The notes under the pieces are model-generated. The model saw only the letters and a list, made by a program, of their open reading frames with translations, was not told the origin of the DNA and made no database searches. DNA of 7,870 nt from Deltaproteobacteria bacterium (GTDB lineage: Bacteria > SAR324 > NAC60-12): the NCBI GenBank assembly GCA_002730365.1, contig PBZZ01000020.1:2634-10503 (forward strand), in the 5' to 3' direction. Position numbers and translations under genes: made by a program. Positions 1-6,358 of the stretch are shown piece after piece; within the stretch, counting starts at the first letter, position 1, and each line of letters opens with the position of its first letter.

Positions 1-342
1 TTTTACCAAATATTTGATTCTGATTCTGATTTTTCAATTTTACTTGAATATCAGCACGATGGCAGGTCTAAACAGGAACCCCAAACTCTTTCTGATCAAG
101 ATATTTTTGCAGGATACCGAATCACTCTTAACGACATGTCCGATAGTTCTTTTCTGGGCGGAACTATCTATGACACGAGTAAGTATAATTCAACCACTTT
201 TCTAGAATATGAAACAAGAATATACGAAAACTTTAGTCTTCAAGTTTCAGTAACAGAATTTTCTGGAGCTCAAACTTCAGACCCATCCTACATATTTGAT
301 TCTGACGACTTCATCCAAATCAAGTTAACATCCTATCTGTGA
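1..342 (+). CDS. C-terminal part of a probable outer-membrane beta-barrel protein (5' end outside window)
   Basis: Reading frame 1 is open from the left edge to a TGA at 340-342 and gives 113 residues with no start that has to be used, so this is the 3' end of a longer gene. The visible protein has short stretches of alternating polar and hydrophobic residues separated by Asp/Gly/Asn-rich turns: residues 12-18 (SILLEYQ), 35-44 (IFAGYRITLN), 66-74, 79-86 and a last strand at about 104-113 (FIQIKLTSYL) that ends the protein with Tyr-Leu. That is the layout of the last hairpins of an outer-membrane barrel. The pattern also resembles a family of uncharacterised proteobacterial proteins with a 'G-R-LND' stretch and a final strand after a Phe-Arg/Asp-Ser-Asp turn; that match is from memory. 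The turn motif IFDSD occurs twice (residues 4-8 and 98-102). No function or substrate can be assigned. A periplasmic beta-rich protein is the main alternative. Confidence 0.6.
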   Translation, partial: FYQIFDSDSDFSILLEYQHDGRSKQEPQTLSDQDIFAGYRITLNDMSDSSFLGGTIYDTSKYNSTTFLEYETRIYENFSLQVSVTEFSGAQTSDPSYIFDSDDFIQIKLTSYL

Positions 343-423
343 GGCTGAAACTTTTGATTTTTCTACCATGTCACTTGCCTACACCAACAAATCACCAACC
401 GCCAAATTAGCTAAGAATTGAAA

Positions 424-453
424 TAATCATTTGAATTCGTTAATCATTGAATT
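424..453. repeat. Imperfect AT-rich tandem repeat (two copies)
   Basis: TAATCATTTGAATT (424-437) is followed 17 bases later by TAATCATTGAATT (441-453), which is the same word with one T missing. The pair lies in non-coding DNA about 65 bases upstream of the candidate dctP promoter. It may be a protein-binding site or just slippage in AT-rich DNA. The sequence match is certain; a function is not. Confidence 0.45.
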
Positions 454-514
454 TCCACTAAACTGATTTCTTAATTGATCTTCTTGCTGTACGGTTAATG
501 ATATTTTACAGTTT

Positions 515-550
515 TTGACTTGAAATCAGCACAACGATTTATTTTACAAT
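515..550 (+). promoter_or_regulatory. Candidate sigma-70-like promoter for dctPQM
   Basis: Two overlapping readings are possible. One is TTGAAA (520-525) with a 19-base spacer to TACAAT (545-550); its boxes are good but the spacer is long. The other is TTGACT (515-520) with a 17-base spacer to the poorer TTTATT (538-543). Either would give a leader of roughly 110 bases before the dctP ATG. A second AT-rich -10-like word (TAAAAT, 556-561) follows but has no suitable -35. The assignment rests only on the matches and the position. Confidence 0.35.
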
Positions 551-624
551 TCGTTTAAAATCAGAATCGACTTGTCCTGAGTAAGATCCTCCAGTAACAA
601 CCTACCTCCATACTATATGCGGCC

Positions 625-643
625 ACACTTTTAGTGTTTTTTT
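625..643 (+). terminator. Small hairpin with T-tract in the dctP leader (weak terminator or attenuator candidate)
   Basis: ACACT (625-629) pairs with AGTGT (633-637) across a TTT loop, and the run of T extends from 637 to 643. The arrangement is that of an intrinsic terminator, but the stem is only 5 bp and weak. It lies 22 bases before the dctP start codon and just upstream of its ribosome-binding site. It could lower read-through into the operon or be a chance structure. Confidence 0.3.
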
Positions 644-665
644 CTAATCAACAAAAGGTGAGTTC

Positions 666-1694
666 ATGAAAAGTTTTCAAACATTCATCAAGCGCTCGAT
701 CACAGCAGTCATCGCGGGAACATTTCTCTTTTCCAGTTCGATTTTTGCTCAAGAATTCAATTGGAAATTCAACAATGGCCTTCCAGAAAACCGTAATGAA
801 TCGAAGGAGCTGGACCGCTTTGCCAGTGATGTCAGTTCAGCTACCAATAAGAAGCTACAAATTAAAGTCTATCATGGTGGTTCCCTTGGTTTAAAAAATG
901 AGGATGTCCTACGCTGGCTACCTACTGGAGCAGCAGAGATGGGTCTAGTTTGGGCTAACTACTTGGGCAGAGATGCACCGGCCATGAACGCTGTTTATAT
1001 CCAGGGTTCTGTTGGTTCAACAGAGGAACACCTGAAGGCGATTCCGGTGCTGAAAGACATCTATGCCGAAGAGCTGAAGGAATGGGGCATTGTACCAGCG
1101 GGTTTCCTGGCGCTACCAATTCTCTATGCTTCAATCTTCTGCCGAGATGAGGCTGTCAATTCATTGGAAGCTCTGCGGACCAAGAAGCTGCGTGTGTGGA
1201 GTAAGGACATGGTAGAGACCTTCGACAAGATCGGAGTTTCTGCACAGATCATTGGTCAGACCGAGATGTATGTTGCTCTGAAAACCGGTGTCGTTGACTG
1301 TGCAGTTTATCCTGCCTTGTACGCCAAGACCGTTTCTCTACAGGAAGTCACTGGCTACGCTTCCTACCTCTATCCAATCGCTGGTTTGCCTTACGTACTT
1401 GGAGCTTCCGAGCAACAATGGAACGCGCTGCCAGCTTCGATGCAGTCTGCAGTCAAGAAAGCAGCAGATGATCTCTTTGCACGCTCCACTGACTATTCCG
1501 ACGACAATGAGAAAGAGCAGAAAGCTCGTCAGGAGCTGGAGCAGGCTGGCATCAAGTGGCTAGCTGATTTTCCAGCCCAGGATCAACGAGCGTTCCTAGA
1601 TGCTGCTGCCAGTACCTGGCAAACCATGGCGGAAGAAGCAGGGGGCAGTGCACCAGCGAATCGAGCCAAAATTCTCAAGGCTGTCGGTCGCTAA
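666..1694 (+). CDS. dctP: TRAP transporter substrate-binding protein, DctP family
   Basis: This periplasmic solute-binding protein captures an extracellular substrate, usually an organic acid, and delivers it to the DctQM permease. The 342-residue length is normal for the family. Residues 1-28 are a signal peptide: positive start (Lys2, Lys9, Arg10), hydrophobic core at about 12-22, and likely cleavage after Ala28 (SIFA|Q). Family marks include the opening beta-strand (FNWKF, 31-35), the KKLRVW stretch with Arg176, which corresponds to the conserved Arg that forms the salt bridge with the substrate carboxylate, and the segment EMYVALKTGVVDC (200-212) where relatives usually have 'ALQxGVVDG'. 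Here the usual Gly is Cys212; the only other Cys in the mature protein is Cys159. The ATG has a good ribosome-binding site (AAGGTGA, 655-661). It is the first gene of a three-gene operon and is separated from dctQ by a large hairpin. The substrate cannot be read from the sequence. Confidence 0.93.
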   Translation: MKSFQTFIKRSITAVIAGTFLFSSSIFAQEFNWKFNNGLPENRNESKELDRFASDVSSATNKKLQIKVYHGGSLGLKNEDVLRWLPTGAAEMGLVWANYLGRDAPAMNAVYIQGSVGSTEEHLKAIPVLKDIYAEELKEWGIVPAGFLALPILYASIFCRDEAVNSLEALRTKKLRVWSKDMVETFDKIGVSAQIIGQTEMYVALKTGVVDCAVYPALYAKTVSLQEVTGYASYLYPIAGLPYVLGASEQQWNALPASMQSAVKKAADDLFARSTDYSDDNEKEQKARQELEQAGIKWLADFPAQDQRAFLDAAASTWQTMAEEAGGSAPANRAKILKAVGR

Positions 1695-1710
1695 GACCTA
1701 GTTTCTTCCG

Positions 1711-1755
1711 AGGGAAATTTGTAGAAAGTCAAATTTAAAGTCTACCAATTTCCCT
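1711..1755 (+). promoter_or_regulatory. Long intercistronic hairpin between dctP and dctQ
   Basis: The left arm at 1711-1725 (AGGGAAATTTGTAGA) pairs with the right arm at 1741-1755 (TCTACCAATTTCCCT): 14 of 15 positions pair and only T1720/C1746 is a mismatch. The loop is 15 bases (1726-1740). No run of T follows, so it is not a typical intrinsic terminator. In operons that start with a binding-protein gene, such hairpins commonly protect the upstream message from 3' exonucleases, so that more binding protein than permease is made. That role is inferred here from structure and position. Confidence 0.75.
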
Positions 1756-1776
1756 TCTAATTGCCTGAGATTCAAC

Positions 1777-2256
1777 GTGCAGTTGATTGCAAGATGGATG
1801 GTAGTACTCGCCGCTTTGGCTGGCCTAGGCATGGTAGTGATGGTCAGTGTAGGGGTGGTGATGCGCTATTTTCTCAACTCCCCGCTAAACTTCACTGAAG
1901 AGGTAGTCGGCTTGCTCCTGTCTGCCTCCCTCTTCCTGATGTTACCCTACCTGACGCTGCACGATAAGCATGTGCAGATCACTCTACTGACCCAACATCC
2001 TGCTGAAAAAATTCGCTGGGTTCTAAAGATTCTCAAGCAGTTGGTCACCTTGGCCTTCTTCGCGTGGATGCTCTACGAAACTGTTCCCTGGTTGCAATTT
2101 GCCATCAAGCTCAACCTAAAAACCGAAATCTCTAGACTCTCTCTACTGCCCTCGATGGCAATCCTGCCCATCTCGTTTTTCTTGACGTGCGCCGCCAGTC
2201 TGCTGCGCTTGTGGCAGATCCGCCGCTCTTCCCAAGACTCCTCTTCCGCCGGTTAA
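1777..2256 (+). CDS. dctQ: TRAP transporter small permease subunit, DctQ family
   Basis: This is the small membrane subunit (159 residues, four membrane segments) that pairs with DctM in the TRAP permease. Membrane segments are at about 8-30, 43-61, 83-105 and 126-146. The family signature is clear: VVMRYFLNSPLNFTEE (27-42), with Arg30-Tyr31, Asn34-Ser-Pro and the Glu-Glu pair before the second helix, followed by the His-Val element (DKHVQI, 63-68). The start used is GTG at 1777, preceded by a weak purine-rich site (GAGA, 1767-1770). An in-frame ATG at 1798 (Met8) is possible, but it would remove the usual cytosolic lead-in to helix 1 and has no better ribosome-binding site. The gene follows dctP by 82 bases, which contain the hairpin, and ends 7 bases before dctM, so translation of the two permease genes is probably coupled. 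Confidence 0.9.
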   Translation: MQLIARWMVVLAALAGLGMVVMVSVGVVMRYFLNSPLNFTEEVVGLLLSASLFLMLPYLTLHDKHVQITLLTQHPAEKIRWVLKILKQLVTLAFFAWMLYETVPWLQFAIKLNLKTEISRLSLLPSMAILPISFFLTCAASLLRLWQIRRSSQDSSSAG

Positions 2257-2263
2257 AGTCCAA

Positions 2264-3556
2264 ATGTTTTGGACAACTCTTCTCAGCACACTGATCGCAA
2301 CTGCCGCTACTAGTGCTCCCCTCGGGGCTGCACTGGGCCTAACCGGACTGATCATCCTACAGTTTTTTGTAAATGGTGCGACTTCCTTGGCTTTGAACGC
2401 AGTATGGAACGTCCTCAATGAGTTCACCCTGAGTGCAATTCCTTTGTTCATCATCATGGGTGAGGTGATGCTGGCCTCTGGAGTCAGCCAACGAATCTAT
2501 GCGGCTCTATCGACGGTCTTCAATCGCGTTCCAGGAAACCTGCTACACACCAACATTGCGGTCTGCACAGTTTTTGGGGCAATTAGTGGTTCCAGCCTCT
2601 CCACCGCAGCAGCCGTTGGAGCCATTGCGTATCCGGAAATGAGCCAGCGAGGTTATGATCGACGGATGGTAGTTGGCAGTTTGGCTGGCGGTGGAACTCT
2701 GGGGCTTTTGATCCCACCATCCTTGTCTTTGTTAATTTATGGATCGTTAACAGAAACCTCGATTGGTCAGCTTTTTTTGGGAGGGATTATTCCAGGGCTT
2801 TTGATGGCGCTCTGCTTCATGGCCTATATTCTTGTGCGCTGCCTTAGAGATCGAAGCCTCTATCCCGTCGAACCAGAAATGCGGATCTCCTTTCTTCAAA
2901 AACTGAAGAGTCTATTGAGTATCTGGCCTGTTGCTGGATTAGTCTTTGCGGTGATGGGCACGATTGTACTCGGAATCGCCACTCCGACAGAGGCAGCTGG
3001 CGTGGGTGTCGTCAGTGCAATAGCCCTGGGCTTCCTCTGGGGAGACTTGACTTTTCGCAAGTTAGTGGACTGCTTTCGGCAAGCAGCCATCACCTATGGC
3101 TCGATTGGATTTGTAGTGGTGGGGGCGGTGATCCTAGCACAATCCATCAGTATTCTGGGTGTGCCCCAGGCCCTAATTGAATCGATCGAAGAACTAGGTT
3201 GGGATCGCTACTGGGTGCTGTTGTTGGTGATTCTCTGCTACGTCCTGTTGGGCTGCCTGTTTGATGGCTTGTCCTTGATGGTAATGACGCTACCAATCGT
3301 CTTTCCACTCCTCACTGGTCTTGGATTTGATCCAATTTGGCTGGGAGTGATCGTCACGATCCTGATTGAGATTGGCCAAGTAACGCCTCCCGTCGGATTG
3401 AACCTCTCCGTAATTGTTGCGGTTACCAATCATGAAATTGGATTGGGTAAAACTGCTCTGGCAACCGTTCCCTATTGGCTGCTGCTCTTGCTAGGAATTC
3501 TCCTACTGACTCTCTTTCCAGATCTGGTGCTCTACCTGCCACAAAATCATTTCTGA
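2264..3556 (+). CDS. dctM: TRAP transporter large permease subunit, DctM family
   Basis: This is the large inner-membrane subunit that forms the transport path and uses an ion gradient to import the solute delivered by DctP. At 430 residues it is full length for the family, and it has about 11-12 hydrophobic segments. Recognisable family motifs in order are: FTLSAIPLFIIMGEVMLASG (54-73), FGAISGSSLSTAAAVGAIAYP (104-124) with a following GYD, GTLGLLIPPSL (144-154), the LTETSIGQLFLGGIIPG run (162-178), GIATPTEAAGVGVV (237-250), and near the C-terminus GQVTPPVGLNL (371-381). These match the two repeated halves of the ion-transporter superfamily fold, with re-entrant hairpins around the PP and TP sites. 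A short AAAG (2255-2258) overlaps the dctQ stop and serves as a weak ribosome-binding site. It is the last gene of the operon. It ends 59 bases from the oppositely oriented amidase gene. Confidence 0.95.
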   Translation: MFWTTLLSTLIATAATSAPLGAALGLTGLIILQFFVNGATSLALNAVWNVLNEFTLSAIPLFIIMGEVMLASGVSQRIYAALSTVFNRVPGNLLHTNIAVCTVFGAISGSSLSTAAAVGAIAYPEMSQRGYDRRMVVGSLAGGGTLGLLIPPSLSLLIYGSLTETSIGQLFLGGIIPGLLMALCFMAYILVRCLRDRSLYPVEPEMRISFLQKLKSLLSIWPVAGLVFAVMGTIVLGIATPTEAAGVGVVSAIALGFLWGDLTFRKLVDCFRQAAITYGSIGFVVVGAVILAQSISILGVPQALIESIEELGWDRYWVLLLVILCYVLLGCLFDGLSLMVMTLPIVFPLLTGLGFDPIWLGVIVTILIEIGQVTPPVGLNLSVIVAVTNHEIGLGKTALATVPYWLLLLLGILLLTLFPDLVLYLPQNHF

Positions 3557-3594
3557 ATCATTTATCTGCTTCGAACAGCAATAACTGACCATCG

Positions 3595-3607
3595 CCTCAA
3601 CTTGAGG
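3595..3607. terminator. Short inverted repeat between the convergent dctM and amidase genes
   Basis: CCTCAA-C-TTGAGG is a perfect palindrome of 13 bases; as a hairpin it would have a 5-bp stem (CCTCA/TGAGG) with a 3-base loop. On the plus strand it is followed by TTAAAATTT, which is only partly T-rich. It lies in the 59-base gap between two converging genes, where a terminator is expected, and nothing stronger is visible there. The call rests mainly on position. Confidence 0.28.
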
Positions 3608-3615
3608 TTAAAATT

Positions 3616-5085
3616 TCAGCTTGGTGGGCCAAAGCCGTTTGGCCAGCAGATTTCGGCGTGGGGTTCAAGGTGCTTTTCGGCGACCTTCAATAACCAGAAA
3701 TCAGAGAAGGCCCGACTATGTACTTGCACACCAAGCGGTAGACCATTTGTAAAGCCAATGGGTAACGCCAAGCCAGGAGTCCCCATCAATGCAGTGGTGC
3801 AGTGGTAGGTTCCGTTGTAATTGCCATAACTAACTCGTTCTCCATCCAAACTGAAATTCCAGTTCATTCGTGTTCTTTCATAAGCTGGCCCGGGCATGCT
3901 TGGAAGAATCCAAAGATCGTACTGATCATAGAATCGATCAACTTCCTGACGAATATCCTCTAATCTTTGCAGTGCTTGCTGAAAATCCCGATCTGAAGAG
4001 TGAAAACCTTTACGAAGCTCTTGGGCCATCCAGCCACCCCCCATCCTCATCTGCAACACATAGAATAGCAAAATGGAGTTGAGAGGCTCAGTACGCATCA
4101 ACTTGGGGAGAGAAATGCTGGCAAGATGGCCTGTAATCATTGCCCATAATTCAAAACACTTCGCCATATCGACTTCAGGAGCACAGTTGCTCGCTACCTT
4201 GTGACCATCTTTACTCAGTTTGTTCAGGAAAGATTCGATCTCCACCTGAGTTACCTCGTTTGCCGTAATGTCAAGGATATTGTGGGTGTAGGCAATACGT
4301 AGTTTTTCGGGAACTGTAGGTGTGTCTTTTCTCTGCTCAGGGTCTAAAACAGAGAGCATCAAGTGGAGATCCGCAATGCTACGACCCATCGGCCCACAAA
4401 CGGTCAACAAAGAAGGAGCATCAGGAAAATCTTCGGGTCCCACGTCATTCATAGGCAAGAGGCCATCGGTAGTACGCAGTCCAAAGATTCCACAGCAGTG
4501 GGAGGGTAAACGAATCGATCCTGCCAGATCAGAGCCCATTTCCAAGGGTGTCATCCCTGTCGCAATAGCAGCGGCAGCCCCACCGGAAGATCCTCCGGGA
4601 GTTCGTGAAAAATCCCATGGATTCACTGTCTCCGGATAGATCGGGTTCCGACAGTTCCAGTCATAGCATCCAAATGGAACATTGGTCCGTCCGAGGATGA
4701 TCGCACCTGCTCTTCGTAAGCGGGCTACCAACTCACAGTCCTTGGAAGGCCGATAATTCCAATATTGTGGCATGCCCAAGGTGGTACGCAACCCTTTCAC
4801 AATCGCATGATCCTTCAAAGTGATCGGTACTCCATGCAAGGGACCAACTTCGCTGCTTCCAGCAGACAGTTCCTGATCGGCTCGTCGAGCACTCGCGAGA
4901 GCCTCGTCTGCTGCTAAAACACTGACAGCCTTGATCTGAGGATTGTGCTGTTTAATGTGATTGAGATGTGCCTGTATCACCTCCAATGCTGTGACCTCTC
5001 TCTGACGAATTCTCTCGGCTAATTCCGAAGCTTGAAGATGTGTCCATGTCAGTGAAGACGGGCGATCCCCTTGTATTACATTCAT
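3616..5085 (-). CDS. Amidase-signature family hydrolase
   Basis: This is a 489-residue cytosolic amide hydrolase with no signal peptide or membrane segment. The catalytic Ser-cisSer-Lys triad of the family can be placed: Lys91 in GPLHGVPITLKD (81-92), the cis-Ser Ser166 in the glycine-rich TPGGSSGG (162-169), and the nucleophile Ser190 in SDLAGSIRLP (185-194). The 24-residue spacing between the two serines equals that in fatty acid amide hydrolase. Asp186, which precedes the nucleophile loop, is also kept; the usual Gly-Gly-Ser is Ala-Gly-Ser here. The C-terminal half carries TALMGTPGLALPIGF (431-445) and LPLGVQVHS, also typical of the family. The family is broad (amides, carbamates, aryl acylamides, GatA-like), and the exact substrate cannot be assigned. 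A true GatA is unlikely because no gatB or gatC is nearby. The start ATG at 5085 has no visible Shine-Dalgarno sequence. The gene lies 59 bases downstream of the YHYH gene on the same strand and converges with dctPQM. Confidence 0.92.
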   Translation of the reverse strand: MNVIQGDRPSSLTWTHLQASELAERIRQREVTALEVIQAHLNHIKQHNPQIKAVSVLAADEALASARRADQELSAGSSEVGPLHGVPITLKDHAIVKGLRTTLGMPQYWNYRPSKDCELVARLRRAGAIILGRTNVPFGCYDWNCRNPIYPETVNPWDFSRTPGGSSGGAAAAIATGMTPLEMGSDLAGSIRLPSHCCGIFGLRTTDGLLPMNDVGPEDFPDAPSLLTVCGPMGRSIADLHLMLSVLDPEQRKDTPTVPEKLRIAYTHNILDITANEVTQVEIESFLNKLSKDGHKVASNCAPEVDMAKCFELWAMITGHLASISLPKLMRTEPLNSILLFYVLQMRMGGGWMAQELRKGFHSSDRDFQQALQRLEDIRQEVDRFYDQYDLWILPSMPGPAYERTRMNWNFSLDGERVSYGNYNGTYHCTTALMGTPGLALPIGFTNGLPLGVQVHSRAFSDFWLLKVAEKHLEPHAEICWPNGFGPPS

Positions 5086-5144
5086 TGAAATTTATTTGTT
5101 TGGCAAAAGTCCCCTCATATTCGTGGGTCGTCACGTTATAAATT

Positions 5145-6272
5145 TTAGGGCATCCTAGAATTCTTTCGAAAGGAACTCTCAGGACTCCCTTTAAAGCACT
5201 TCATGATCCAAGGATAGGTGCTGGTAACAAAATAACTATACCTACCATTGATCATCATTCCGTTGCATTCATCTAAATCTCCAATGCCGGCTTGGTATTC
5301 ATAATCATCTATGTAAGTACCATCATAAGTCCCACCTGGAAAGGCACCTTCTCCCGACTGATTTTGTCGAGCACCACTTTTGAGGACATAGCTAGAAGTA
5401 ACTCTCCGAATTCTTCCATTTTCATCGATGAAAGGTCCATAAATCGGAAAGCCATCAGCTGCAAAACCAATCACCCCAGAGGCTGTCCGCCCTGAGGTAT
5501 CGTACATAGCTAGAGGATCTCCGTGATAATGATAGGCTCCATCTGGTTGCGTATGGGCGTTGTGAGAGTCCGTTCCAAATTGATTCAGTGAGAACATGGG
5601 GTCATAGCGCCAAGGAATATTCGTCTGAAAGCAACCAATCTTCTCCTGACCCAACGGCTCATTCCCAACTCCATAACAAGCAGCAGCAAGTAGGTCGAGC
5701 TTGGCCCCATTTAAAAAAACCGCATTGTCGTATTGCAGAGTAAGTTGAGTAGTACTGTTTGCTACAGATGGTGAGACAGGAATACTAAAGGTTTCGTTGA
5801 CCTCACCAATCGCATTAGCAAATGCCCCCTTATCATTGACATCGTGGTTAGGAATCGAGTTGCTACTGATCGTGCAGATGCTGCCGTCCGTAGTAATGGA
5901 GACCGAGCCTGTCAACATGCGGTCATTGCCAAGGTCCTGGATAGTGGATGTGAATTCACCAACATAGGCACTGCAGGAAGGGTCTGTCTTTGTGAAGGCA
6001 TAGTTGGTGATGTCTGGTGGCGTGATACTATTGTCTTTGGAATCAGTGTTCACATTTTGATCAGCATCCTGATCTCCAGATGTACCGGTATTATCTGTGA
6101 CAGAACCGGTATTTAAAGATTCAGCATCTGTGGTTGACTGAGATTCAGATTCTTTTGCAGGATCTATTGTTGTTGTGCTGTTGTCACTTCCGCTGGAAGA
6201 ACCGCTACTGGAACAAGAAACCAAGGCGGCCGCCAGTAGTAGATAAAGACTGAATTGTACGAATCTTTGCAT
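5145..6272 (-). CDS. YHYH-domain lipoprotein
   Basis: This is a secreted lipoprotein of unknown function. I start it at the ATG at 6272, giving 375 residues. This begins with Arg3, a hydrophobic run and the lipobox Leu-Val-Ser-Cys20, so it should be lipidated on Cys20. The frame is open 120 bases further up to a TTG at 6392, but that start would overlap the phosphatase gene and bury the lipobox at residue 60. Residues 21-85 are a Ser/Thr/Asp/Asn-rich flexible linker. The folded part carries the YHYH domain marks: HNAH (237-240), DGAYHYHGDP (244-253), GFAADGFPIYGPF (269-281), LDECNGM (333-339) and YFVTSTYPWIMKC (347-359). His237, His240, His248 and His250 could form a metal site; this is a guess. 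Six more Cys (100, 133, 199, 214, 336, 359) suggest three disulfides. No clear ribosome-binding site precedes the ATG. Confidence 0.85.
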   Translation of the reverse strand: MQRFVQFSLYLLLAAALVSCSSSGSSSGSDNSTTTIDPAKESESQSTTDAESLNTGSVTDNTGTSGDQDADQNVNTDSKDNSITPPDITNYAFTKTDPSCSAYVGEFTSTIQDLGNDRMLTGSVSITTDGSICTISSNSIPNHDVNDKGAFANAIGEVNETFSIPVSPSVANSTTQLTLQYDNAVFLNGAKLDLLAAACYGVGNEPLGQEKIGCFQTNIPWRYDPMFSLNQFGTDSHNAHTQPDGAYHYHGDPLAMYDTSGRTASGVIGFAADGFPIYGPFIDENGRIRRVTSSYVLKSGARQNQSGEGAFPGGTYDGTYIDDYEYQAGIGDLDECNGMMINGRYSYFVTSTYPWIMKCFKGSPESSFRKNSRMP

Positions 6273-6313
6273 GGGAAGGCTCAGCAAGAATAACAGGGTT
6301 AATGAAGCAAAAG

Positions 6314-6358
6314 ATTGAATAAGACTAGCTGAAAATATTTTGTACTTATTGAATAAGA
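6314..6358. repeat. 11-bp direct repeat with palindrome upstream of the YHYH gene
   Basis: ATTGAATAAGA occurs exactly at 6314-6324 and 6348-6358, 34 bases apart. The right copy is part of a perfect 13-base palindrome, CTTATT-G-AATAAG (6345-6357). Relative to the candidate minus-strand promoter, the palindromic copy falls in the spacer between -35 and -10, and the other copy lies just after the expected transcription start. That arrangement suits an operator bound by a repressor. The match is certain and the role is inferred. Confidence 0.5.

Larger units (their letters stand above)
343..665. other. AT-rich intergenic region upstream of the TRAP operon
   Basis: This stretch of 323 bases contains no convincing gene on either strand. 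It holds a candidate sigma-70-type promoter (515-550), a near-perfect short tandem repeat (424-453), three copies of AAATCAG (523-529, 558-564, and inverted at 463-469), a small hairpin followed by seven T (625-643), and the dctP ribosome-binding site AAGGTGA at 655-661. I see no strong intrinsic terminator right after the upstream gene, so its transcript may run into this region. Confidence 0.7.

Noticed and set aside
16..30. The GATTCT hexamer run as a microsatellite or phase-variation tract
   Set aside because: It has only two and a half copies, and a 6-base unit would not shift the frame.
14..205. A 63-residue plus-strand frame at the left edge
   Set aside because: It overlaps the barrel fragment in another frame and shows no sensible composition; the frame open from base 1 has the strand-turn pattern.
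343..400. A terminator directly after the barrel gene
   Set aside because: There are T-rich bits after the stop but no stem of useful length precedes them.
2143..2457. A 104-residue open frame on the minus strand over the dctQ/dctM junction
   Set aside because: It overlaps two clear TRAP permease genes whose family motifs are intact, and its own product shows no recognisable domain.
3616..5085. The amidase as GatA of the aminoacyl-tRNA amidotransferase
   Set aside because: No gatB or gatC is nearby, and genes of general amidase-signature hydrolases are common beside transporters; the sequence alone does not support the specific role.
4952..5134. A 60-residue minus-strand frame starting with GTG across the start of the amidase gene
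   Set aside because: It is in another frame than the amidase, whose family N-terminal pattern (ASELAERIRQREVTALEV) shows the true frame.
5135..5164. A possible separate promoter for the amidase (TTATAA word at 5136-5141, minus strand)
   Set aside because: The -10-like word is good, but no acceptable -35 is found at 16-18 bases upstream, so I did not list it.
5844..6116. A 90-residue open frame on the plus strand inside the YHYH lipoprotein gene
   Set aside because: It lies opposite the low-complexity linker and start of the folded part of the lipoprotein, with no ribosome-binding site or recognisable domain.
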